Shown piece by piece: positions 31,539 to 37,515 of a stretch of DNA of 38,947 nucleotides (positions within the stretch are counted from its first letter, which is position 1; each line of letters starts with the position of its first letter). Source of the DNA: DATCVR01 sp036566745 (lineage in GTDB: Bacteria; Actinomycetota; Actinomycetes; Jiangellales; Jiangellaceae); NCBI GenBank assembly GCA_036566745.1, contig DATCVR010000186.1, forward strand, positions 1-38,947, read 5' to 3'. Under the pieces are notes generated by a model. The model was not told where the DNA came from, made no database searches, and worked only from the letters and a program-made list of their open reading frames with translations. Both the position numbers and the translations under genes were made by a program.

Positions 31539-31877
31539 GGGGATGCCTCTTCCTGCTCTCGTTGGACCCGTTCGATGGCCTGGCCGGTCGAGGCGTTGTT
31601 CGACCTCGCGCCGGTGATACTCGATCCAGTCGGCGGTGATCTCCAGCGGCGCCCTGCGCAAGCGGCACGGGCGTCGCTGCCCGTCACGTCCCCGGGTGAT
31701 CAGTCCGGCGCGTTCGAGCACCTTGAGGTGCTTGGAGATCGCCTGGAGGCTGATGGAGAACGGCTCGGCCAGCTCGTTGACGGTCGCTTCGCCCGCGGCC
31801 AGCCGCGTCAGGATCGCCCGGCGAACGGGGTCGGCGAGCGCTGCGAACGTGGAGCTGAGTTCGTCGTTCTCCGGCAT
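31535..31877 (-). CDS. ArsR-family regulator with an apparent 1-nt frameshift near its 3' end
   Basis: ATG 31877 (MPENDELSSTFAALADPVRR) begins a winged-HTH ArsR protein: ILTRLAAGEATVNELAEPFS, then SLQAISKHLKVLERAGLITR, without metal-binding Cys. The frame reads on in phase into the SRPBCC gene. If one base is removed near 31582-31583, the end becomes RQAIERVQREQEEASP and then TGA at 31535-31537, which overlaps the SRPBCC ATG as ATGA. That gives 113 residues, the usual ArsR length and the usual coupling. The in-phase reading instead gives a low-quality linker with two AGA codons. A sequencing error, or a real mutation that fuses the two proteins, are both possible. GGAGG at 31888-31892 on the minus strand is the SD. 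Confidence 0.8.
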
Positions 31878-31884
31878 TGTTCTC

Positions 31885-31912
31885 AACCTCCAGGTTGATT
31901 AACCGATGGGTT
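31885..31912. promoter_or_regulatory. Tandem ArsR operator sites
   Basis: AACC-TCCA-GGTT (31885-31896) and AACC-GATG-GGTT (31901-31912) share the form AACC-N4-GGTT and are followed by GAT on the right. Their centres are 16 bp apart. The first overlaps the arsR SD, so binding would block both transcription and access to the start. Confidence 0.7.
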
Positions 31913-32054
31913 GATAATGTCGCGCGGTCGTGGGCCTGTCAAGTGCCGGGGACGGCTTCGCCCGCCGAGGAGTGGCTGTCGGTGACGCGGGGCATGATGA
32001 CGTCTGGCCGCCCAGTCGGGCGGCCCGCGACGTTCAGGAGGGCGGTACGCCACG

Positions 32055-32585
32055 ATGGCCGGTCACGAGGTCGCACCGATCCGGCTCGAGCCGTGGAAGG
32101 ACGACGACCTCGCGCTGCTGTACCTGTCCAACACCGCCGAGATGACCGCTCACCTGGGCGGACCCGAGTCGGACGAGCAGGTTCGCACGCGGCATCGGCG
32201 CTACCTCGACCTCAATGCCGCTCCCACCGGCCAGATGTTCAGCATCGTGCTCGAGTCCGCCGACGTGCCGGTCGGTGCCATCGGGTACTGGGAGCGCGAG
32301 TGGCGCGGTGCCGAGGTCTACGAGACCGGCTGGAGCGTCCATCCGCCGTTCCAGGGGCGCGGCATCGCGGCCGCCGCTGCCAGCGCCGTGGTCGCGGAGG
32401 CTGCTGCCACCGGCCGACATCGCCACGTCCATGCGTTCCCGTCGATCGACCATCCGGCGTCCAACGCCATCTGCCGCAAGGCCGGCTTCGAACTGGTCGG
32501 CGAGTTCGGCTTCGAGTACCCCCCGGGGCGCGTGATGCGGTGCAACGACTGGCGCTACGACCTCGGGACGCTCCGGCCGTCCTGA
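32055..32585 (+). CDS. GNAT-family N-acetyltransferase (RimJ/RimL-like)
   Basis: This 176-residue protein starts at ATG 32055. The order IRLEPWKDDDLALLYL, then SIVLESADVPVGAIGYWERE, YETGWSVHPPFQGRGIAAAA and HVHAFPSIDHPASNAICRKA-GFE is that of the Acetyltransf_3 group, which acetylates protein N-termini or small molecules. The acetyl-CoA loop is QGRGIAAAA. It stands between the divergent ArsR gene and the convergent HxlR gene, with no obvious partner. The 140 bp upstream shows the ArsR operators and otherwise nothing. Confidence 0.9.
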   Translation: MAGHEVAPIRLEPWKDDDLALLYLSNTAEMTAHLGGPESDEQVRTRHRRYLDLNAAPTGQMFSIVLESADVPVGAIGYWEREWRGAEVYETGWSVHPPFQGRGIAAAAASAVVAEAAATGRHRHVHAFPSIDHPASNAICRKAGFELVGEFGFEYPPGRVMRCNDWRYDLGTLRPS

Positions 32586-32621
32586 CGCCGGGCGCGAGGC
32601 GGCGGCTCGGGTGCCGGTGCG

Positions 32622-33080
32622 TCAGCGGGCGGCGGCCACGAGCTCGCTCGCGACCACGGCCTCCGCGCGGGTGTCGTAGTCGGCCCGGGCGGCGGCGATC
32701 TCGCTCTGGTGCTCCTCGGTCCAGGTGACCAGCGCCTGGATGGTGTCGTGCAGCGTGACGCCCAGGGGAGTGAGCTCGTAGTCGACCCGCGGAGGTACCA
32801 CGGGATAGACCGTGCGGCGCACCAGACCGTCGCGTTCCAGCTGGCGCAGGGTCACGGTGAGCATCCGCTGGCTGATGCCGTCGATCGCGCGGCGTAGCTC
32901 GCTGAAGCGCAGCGTGCGGCGGTCGAGCAGCGCGATGACCAGCAGCGACCACTTGTCGGCGATGCGGTCGAGGATCTGCCGGACCTCGCAATCCTCGCGG
33001 GTGTCCCACTGGTACGCGTCGTTGTAGGCGTCGCCGGTATCCGCGCAGTAACCGGGTGACTTCGAAGTGCCTTCTTCCAT
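32622..33080 (-). CDS. HxlR-family transcriptional regulator
   Basis: A 152-residue winged-HTH protein starting at ATG 33080. The family block CEVRQILDRIADKWSLLVIA spans residues 31-50, followed by LRFSELRRAIDGISQRMLTV, the recognition helix, and LTPLGVTLHDTIQALVTW. Cys12 and Cys31 are present; HxlR proteins such as YodB and HypR sense reactive electrophiles or oxidants through N-terminal Cys. It is divergent from an MFS exporter across 99 bp and is probably its repressor. Confidence 0.92.
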   Translation of the reverse strand: MEEGTSKSPGYCADTGDAYNDAYQWDTREDCEVRQILDRIADKWSLLVIALLDRRTLRFSELRRAIDGISQRMLTVTLRQLERDGLVRRTVYPVVPPRVDYELTPLGVTLHDTIQALVTWTEEHQSEIAAARADYDTRAEAVVASELVAAAR

Positions 33081-33110
33081 GGCAACCCATGGTGACGCAC
33101 GATGTGGTCA

Positions 33111-33125
33111 GTTACAAGAAGGAAC
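33111..33125. promoter_or_regulatory. Possible HxlR operator
   Basis: GTTACAAGAAGGAAC is an imperfect 15-bp inverted repeat (GTT-N-C-N5-G-N-AAC), 31 bp upstream of the hxlR-type start and 55 bp before the MFS start. Size and place fit an HxlR site; symmetry is weak. Confidence 0.3.
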
Positions 33126-33179
33126 CATGAAGTCGCCCCGGGCATCGTCCCGGCGACACCCACCCGAGGAGCTGCCCCC

Positions 33180-34634
33180 GTGTCCACTGTGCCCACTCCG
33201 CCCGTCGACCGCGGCGATCGCCTGAGCGGCCGCGCCTGGGGCGTCCTGCTCGTCCTGTGCGGGGCGATCTTCCTGGAGGGCATCGACGTCTCCATGCTGG
33301 GCGTCGCCCTGCCGTCGATCCGGGCCGAGCTCGACCTGCCGACCAGCTCGCTTCAGTGGGTCGTCAGTGCCTATGTGCTCGGGTACGGCGGTTTCGTGCT
33401 GCTGGGCGGCCGAGCCGCCGACCTCCTGGGCCGCCGCCGGATGTTCCTGACGTGGCTGGTCGTGTTCATCGCGTTCTCGGGGCTGGGCGGGTTCGCCACC
33501 GAAGGGTGGATGCTCGTCGTGGCCCGGTTCGTGACCGGTGTGGCTGCGGGGTTCATGACGCCGGCCGGCCTGTCGATCATCACGACGACCTTCGCCGAGG
33601 GGGCGGGGCGCAACCGTGCCCTGCTGGTCTACGCCGGAACGGCGTCGGCCGGGTTCTCGCTCGGGCTGGTCGTCGGAGGGCTGCTGACCGCGATCGACTG
33701 GCGCTGGGTGTTCTTCGCGCCGGTGGTGATGGCCGCGGCGATCCTGCTCGTCGCCGCGCGGATCATCCCTGACCCCGGGCGTCCGGAGCGGCGGCCCGGC
33801 GGATTCGACCTGGCGGGAGCGGTGACGGTGACCGGTTCGATGCTGTTGCTGGTCTTCGCCGTGGTCCGGGCGCCGGACGTGGCCATCGCGCAGACCGTCG
33901 CGATCCTGGCGGGCAGCCTGGTGCTGCTGGGTGCGTTCGTCGCGGTCGAGCGCCGATCGGCGGCCCCCCTGTTGCGTCTCGGGATCCTGCGGTCGGGGTC
34001 GCTGGTGCGGGCGAACGTCGGCGCGATGCTCTTCGTCGGCTCGTTCGTCGGGTTCCAGTTCGTCGCGGTGCTGTACCTGCAGGAGCTGCGCGGGTGGTCG
34101 CCGCTGGAGACCGGGCTCGCGCTGCTGGTGGTGGGGATCGACGCGATCCTGGCGCCGACCCTCACGCCGCGGCTGGTGAGCCGGTTCGGCACCACCTGGG
34201 TGATCGTCGGCGGGATGGTCGTGGCGGCGGCGGCCTACGCGCTGTTCCTACCGCTCGGCCCGGACTGGACCTACCTGGCCATGCTGCCGACGTTGGTCCT
34301 GCTCGGCATCGCCTTCGCGCTGGCCTACGGATCGCTGACGATCGCGGCGACCGAGGGCGTCCCGGAGGAGGAGCAGGGGCTGGCCGGCGGGCTGCTCAAC
34401 GTCTCGTTCCAGTTCGGGTCGGCCATCGGCCTGGCGATCGTGGCCGCGGTCAACGTCGCCGCCACCGAGCCGGGTGGGTCGCCCGATGCGGCCCTCGACG
34501 GCTTCCGCGCGGCGTTGGTCGTCCCGGTGGCCGCGGTCGTGCTCGGCGCGGTGGTGGCGGCCATCGGCCTGGTCAAGCGGCCCGCGACCCTCGTCGCCGC
34601 GACACCCGAACTTGCCACTGTCGACGCGGACTGA
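33180..34634 (+). CDS. MFS exporter, DHA2-like (14 TM)
   Basis: A 484-residue membrane protein. GTG 33180 (VSTVPTPPVDRGDRLSGRAW) follows GAGGAG at 33165-33170; the frame is open further upstream but would cross the regulator promoter. LEGIDVSMLGVALPSIRAEL is the helix 1 D1-like motif, GGRAADLLGRRRMF is motif A with its Asp and Arg residues, and SAGFSLGLVVGGLLTAIDWRW is in the motif C helix. Fourteen hydrophobic segments can be counted up to about residue 465. It probably exports a toxic compound under control of the divergent HxlR regulator. Its stop lies in a hairpin shared with the next, convergent gene. Confidence 0.92.
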   Translation: MSTVPTPPVDRGDRLSGRAWGVLLVLCGAIFLEGIDVSMLGVALPSIRAELDLPTSSLQWVVSAYVLGYGGFVLLGGRAADLLGRRRMFLTWLVVFIAFSGLGGFATEGWMLVVARFVTGVAAGFMTPAGLSIITTTFAEGAGRNRALLVYAGTASAGFSLGLVVGGLLTAIDWRWVFFAPVVMAAAILLVAARIIPDPGRPERRPGGFDLAGAVTVTGSMLLLVFAVVRAPDVAIAQTVAILAGSLVLLGAFVAVERRSAAPLLRLGILRSGSLVRANVGAMLFVGSFVGFQFVAVLYLQELRGWSPLETGLALLVVGIDAILAPTLTPRLVSRFGTTWVIVGGMVVAAAAYALFLPLGPDWTYLAMLPTLVLLGIAFALAYGSLTIAATEGVPEEEQGLAGGLLNVSFQFGSAIGLAIVAAVNVAATEPGGSPDAALDGFRAALVVPVAAVVLGAVVAAIGLVKRPATLVAATPELATVDAD

Positions 34635-34658
34635 TCGAGGTGACTCCTCTGGTCAGTC
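34629..34658. terminator. Bidirectional hairpin containing both stop codons
   Basis: GACTGA (34629-34634) pairs with TCAGTC (34653-34658), and an inner GAGG (34637-34640) pairs with CCTC (34646-34649). The MFS stop is in the left arm and the stop of the convergent phosphatase-fold gene is in the right arm. Confidence 0.5.
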
Positions 34659-35633
34659 GGCTTCGTGCACGATCATCGAGATCGGGAAGTGGTCGGAGTA
34701 GCCGTCGGTGTCCACGGGCTTGCCCATGCCGCCGAACGGGATGGGTGCCGGATAGGTCCCCGCGCTGACCATCGGCGGGAACCGGACGAGCTCGACCGAG
34801 CCGGGTTCGGCCTGAATGGGCGAACCCGGCCTGGTCATGTTCTTGTTGACGAGGAACTGGTCGAGCACGTTGGCGTGGTTGTCGAAGTAGAACGAGCCGT
34901 CGCCGGCGCCCATGATCTCCCACATCAGGTTCCAGAATCGTGGGCTCGATCCGCCGATGACCTTGGCGCGCTGTCGGGTGCTGAGGGCGTACTGCGTCAG
35001 CGAGAGGTCGAAAGGCTCGTCGTTGAAGTCGCCCATGGCGAGCGCGGGCGTCGCCGGGCCGTGGACCTCGCCCACGCGCTGGTGGAAGTAGGCCAGTGTC
35101 TCGCCCGCGATCGCCCGGTAGCCGGCCGACTCCAGCTGCCCTCCGCTGCGGGAGGGCCAGTGGTTGCCGAAGACGGACCAGGTGCGCCCACGATGGGTCC
35201 GGAAGTTGACCTGGACGATCTCACGGGTGGCGGTCCGGCGCATGACGACGTGCTGGAACAGCTCGCCGGGCGGTGCGGTGAGGAAGGCCGGGTCGTAGAG
35301 GAAGGCCACGTCGATGCCGCGTTCGTCGACGGTGTCGGCATGGACCACCTGGTAGTTGCGGGCCGGGAGGATCGCGTTGACGGTGCTGGCGAGGCGGTGC
35401 ACGACGAACTCGTTCTCGACCTCGCAGATGCCGAGCAGATCGGGACCCAGGTCGTCGTTGAGCTGGGTGATGACCGACGCCAGCTGGTCGATCTTGCGAT
35501 CACGCAGCTCCGGCGTCCAGCCCACGATCGAGGTGCCCAGGGTGCGGGCGAGCTTCTCGGTGCGCCGGGGGGAGTTCTCCTCGTCGAAGAGGTTCTCCAC
35601 GTTCCACCACGCGACGTGATACTGCGACGGCAT
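34653..35633 (-). CDS. Endonuclease/exonuclease/phosphatase-family protein
   Basis: ATG 35633 (MPSQYHVAWWNVENLFDEEN) is chosen for AAGGGG seven bases upstream; an in-frame ATG 54 bp earlier is less likely. The 326 residues show the Mg2+-dependent EEP (DNase I-like) fold: WNVENLF (metal-binding Asn), LLGICEVENEFVVHRL (catalytic Glu), FGNHWPSRSGG, LAMGDFNDEPFD (catalytic Asp/Asn) and YSDHFPISM (final Asp-His). The enzyme cuts phosphodiester or phosphomonoester bonds. The lack of a signal peptide suggests a cytosolic nuclease or nucleotide/phospholipid hydrolase. I cannot choose between substrates. Confidence 0.9.
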   Translation of the reverse strand: MPSQYHVAWWNVENLFDEENSPRRTEKLARTLGTSIVGWTPELRDRKIDQLASVITQLNDDLGPDLLGICEVENEFVVHRLASTVNAILPARNYQVVHADTVDERGIDVAFLYDPAFLTAPPGELFQHVVMRRTATREIVQVNFRTHRGRTWSVFGNHWPSRSGGQLESAGYRAIAGETLAYFHQRVGEVHGPATPALAMGDFNDEPFDLSLTQYALSTRQRAKVIGGSSPRFWNLMWEIMGAGDGSFYFDNHANVLDQFLVNKNMTRPGSPIQAEPGSVELVRFPPMVSAGTYPAPIPFGGMGKPVDTDGYSDHFPISMIVHEAD

Positions 35634-35838
35634 CCGGCGCCCCCTTGGTGGTGACTCGCCGCGTGGTGCGGTGTGTCGTTCCAGCATGCCGGGTCAGGCC
35701 CAGCATTTGTGGTCATTCCGGACGAGTCGCCGTGTCTCGCGCCGGGCACGAGCCCCTGGTTGCGCCCGGATGAGACACCGCTCTCGCGATGTGAGATGAC
35801 CTACTCAACCCATAGGAATTATGTGTTTGACTTTCGGC

Positions 35839-35919
35839 ATGACGAACAGGACCACGGCGCAGACGGGGCTCGCCATGCGCTGCCACCTGTTCGACCAGGG
35901 CTGTCGTCGCGGCCGCTAG
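35839..35919 (+). CDS. Cys-containing leader peptide upstream of cysteine dioxygenase
   Basis: ATG 35839 encodes 26 residues (MTNRTTAQTGLAMRCHLFDQ and a GCRRGR end), stop TAG 35917-35919. A second ATG at 35875 gives MRCHLFDQGCRRGR alone. Two Cys codons lie near the end, and the cysteine dioxygenase gene starts 40 bp on. Short Cys-bearing leader ORFs precede sulfur-metabolism genes in many actinobacteria, and poly-Cys ones attenuate expression in mycobacteria. A small stem, GGGCT (35898-35902) with AGCCC (35918-35922), enclosing GCGGCCGC, spans the stop. Translation is unproven. The rest of the 326-bp gap 35634-35959 holds an A/T-rich promoter-like stretch near 35811-35832. Confidence 0.5.
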   Translation: MTNRTTAQTGLAMRCHLFDQGCRRGR

Positions 35920-35959
35920 CCCGCCTTCGACCATCTGTCACGCCCCGCAGGAGACCTCC

Positions 35960-36595
35960 ATGACCGTTGCACCCGTGCGTCCGCGCCTCGACGGGCCCAC
36001 CCCGCTCTCGCTCGACGAGCTCGTCGAGCTCACCCGCATCACCGCCGCCCAGGTCCGATCCGGCGCTCACGCCGTGCAGTTCGACGAGATCAACCGCTGG
36101 TCGGTCCGGCTGCACAGCGACGACTTCGCCGACGTCTGGTTGATCAGCTGGACTCAGGAACAGTCGACCGAACTGCACGACCACGCCGGCTCGCTCGGCG
36201 CGCTGACCGTCGTCAGTGGGGAGCTGACCGAGCGGTACTGGACCCTCGACGACGCCGGCCGCCCGGGGCTGCGCAGTCATCAGCTCCCCAGCTCGACGGA
36301 GATCGGCTTCGCGGTGGGCCACGTCCACGACGTGGTCAACACGCAGGTCCAGCCGGCCGTCAGCGTGCATGCGTACTCGCCGCCGCTGACGGCGATGGCG
36401 TACTACGAGGTCGATCTGGCGGGGTCGCTACGGCGGACCCGGACGATCCTCACCGACGACCCGGAGCCGGAGGTGCCCACGCTGGTCGTCCCCACCCAGA
36501 CGGCGCCCGCCGACGCGGCGCCGAGCGAGGCGGTGCCCCTGCTGGGGTCGCCGCTGGAGTCGCCGGCTCTCGCTGATCGGTCCGATCAGGGATGA
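35960..36595 (+). CDS. Cysteine dioxygenase family protein
   Basis: This 211-residue cupin oxidises L-cysteine to cysteine sulfinate with non-haem Fe(II) and O2. ATG 35960 has AGGAG at 35949-35953. Iron ligands: His73 and His75 in STELHDHAGSLGALTVVSGE, and His121 or His123 in VGHVHDVVN; the cupin core ends near SVHAYSPPLTAMAYYEVD. The last 45 residues are a Pro/Ala/Thr-rich tail not needed for catalysis (EPEVPTLVVPTQTAPADA). The stop overlaps the rhodanese start (ATGA at 36592-36595), so cysteine catabolism and sulfane-sulfur handling are translationally coupled. The leader peptide at 35839 suggests that expression follows cysteine supply. Confidence 0.92.
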   Translation: MTVAPVRPRLDGPTPLSLDELVELTRITAAQVRSGAHAVQFDEINRWSVRLHSDDFADVWLISWTQEQSTELHDHAGSLGALTVVSGELTERYWTLDDAGRPGLRSHQLPSSTEIGFAVGHVHDVVNTQVQPAVSVHAYSPPLTAMAYYEVDLAGSLRRTRTILTDDPEPEVPTLVVPTQTAPADAAPSEAVPLLGSPLESPALADRSDQG

Positions 36596-37050
36596 GCGCG
36601 CGCGTCGACGACCTGCTGGCGGGAGCCCGTGCCCGGCTCGCGCGGGTCACGCCCGCGCAAGCCGCCGCCGCGGCCGCTTCCGGAGCGCTGCTGATCGACA
36701 CCCGCCCGGAGAGCTTCCGGCGCGCGGAGGGGACGATCCCCGGCGCCGTCGTCGTCGAACGCAACGTGCTCGAGTGGCGGCTCGACCCGACCAGCCCGGA
36801 TCGCATCCCCGAGGCTTCCGACGCGCGCCGGGCCGTCATCGTCTTCTGCAACGAGGGCTACGCCTCGAGCCTGGCGGCGGTGTCGCTGCTCGACCTCGGG
36901 CTCCCGGAAGCCACCGACCTCATCGGTGGCTTCCGGGCATGGGCTCGAGCCGGACTTCCGGTGGAGGAGCCGGACGGCGGATCGTCGGCACATGTGGCGC
37001 CGGAGCACGTGGCTCCTGGACGAATGGCACCCGAGCGCGTGGCTCCCTGA
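36592..37050 (+). CDS. Rhodanese-like sulfurtransferase
   Basis: This 152-residue single rhodanese domain starts at ATG 36592 inside the stop of the cysteine dioxygenase gene. LLIDTRPESFRRAEGTIPGA is the first signature. The active-site loop is VFCNEGYASS, with Cys86 as the persulfide-forming residue, followed by GGFRAWARAGLPV. The enzyme moves sulfane sulfur, for instance from persulfides or thiosulfate. Coupling to cysteine dioxygenase suggests it disposes of, or reuses, sulfur during cysteine breakdown. The last 20 residues are four near-repeats of five residues (HVAPE, HVAPG, RMAPE, RVAP), encoded by 15-bp repeats. Confidence 0.92.
   Translation: MSARVDDLLAGARARLARVTPAQAAAAAASGALLIDTRPESFRRAEGTIPGAVVVERNVLEWRLDPTSPDRIPEASDARRAVIVFCNEGYASSLAAVSLLDLGLPEATDLIGGFRAWARAGLPVEEPDGGSSAHVAPEHVAPGRMAPERVAP
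36991..37050 (+). repeat. Four degenerate 15-bp tandem repeats at the rhodanese 3' end
   Basis: The units at 36991, 37006, 37021 and 37036 share the pattern C-N-N-R-T-G-G-C-N-C-C-N-G. They encode HVAPE, HVAPG, RMAPE and RVAP-stop. They look like a recent tandem expansion of the coding end. Confidence 0.7.
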
Positions 37051-37057
37051 GCGAACG

Positions 37058-37336
37058 TCAGCGGCGCGACCAGCCTCGCTCACCTTCGGTGAGGCCACCC
37101 CAGATGCCGAATCGTTCTGGCTGGTCGGTGGCCGACTCACGGCATTGCCGGGCCACCGGGCAGGCGGTGCAGATGTCCTTCGCCGTGGCTTCGCGCGCAC
37201 GTAGGGTGCGACCGCGGCCTTCCGGATAGAACAGGTCGGTGTCCATGCCCCGGCAGGCTGCCAGGGCCCTCCAACTGTCCTGTGACCCGAACCAGTCCTC
37301 GGCATACAGCCCGTTCAGGTCGGTCAGAGCGGTCAT
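37058..37336 (-). CDS. WhiB-family iron-sulfur transcriptional regulator
   Basis: This 92-residue protein from ATG 37336 (MTALTDLNGLYAEDWFGSQD) holds a [4Fe-4S] cluster on Cys28, Cys56, Cys59 and Cys65 (ACRGMD, then CTACPVARQC). The GIWGG turn is at residues 77-81, followed by the basic C-terminus GERGWSRR, which contacts DNA. WhiB proteins bind the primary sigma factor and respond to redox state or nitric oxide. The upstream in-frame ATG at 37399 is less likely because the WhiB core is complete without it. It converges closely on the rhodanese gene (7 bp between stops). The target genes are unknown. Inverted repeats lie at 37458-37490. Confidence 0.95.
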   Translation of the reverse strand: MTALTDLNGLYAEDWFGSQDSWRALAACRGMDTDLFYPEGRGRTLRAREATAKDICTACPVARQCRESATDQPERFGIWGGLTEGERGWSRR

Positions 37337-37457
37337 CGCCGCACGTCCCCCTTCGCCGTGACATCTCTGGGCCTCTCTGTCGGTGGCCCCCATGCCCAAC
37401 CAGACACCACGAAGTCTGGGTCATGACGCGATGCCGAGGATTTCTTTGTCAGATTTC

Positions 37458-37490
37458 CGACCGGTCGATTGACGGTTGGTCAACCAATCG
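37458..37490. promoter_or_regulatory. Nested inverted repeats between whiB and the lectin-like gene
   Basis: CGACCGGTCG (37458-37467) is a perfect palindrome. GGTTG-GT-CAACC (37474-37485) lies just beyond it and is flanked by CGATTG (37466-37471) and CAATCG (37485-37490). The position, 25 bp past the stop of the lectin-like gene and about 120 bp before whiB, fits a terminator for the former or a control region for the latter. Confidence 0.4.
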
Positions 37491-37515
37491 GATGATCTTG
37501 ACGCCGGTCGGCTGA

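Noticed and set aside
31062..31886. A single natural ArsR-SRPBCC fusion protein read from TTG 31886
   Set aside because: The linker has poor codon use, and the alternative frame gives a normal ArsR end with an ATGA overlap, so two genes with a frameshift are the better reading. The fusion is kept only as a possibility.
32582..32625. CTGACGC and GCGTCAG stem between the GNAT and HxlR genes
   Set aside because: Only 7 bp with a 30-nt loop, too weak to report as a terminator.
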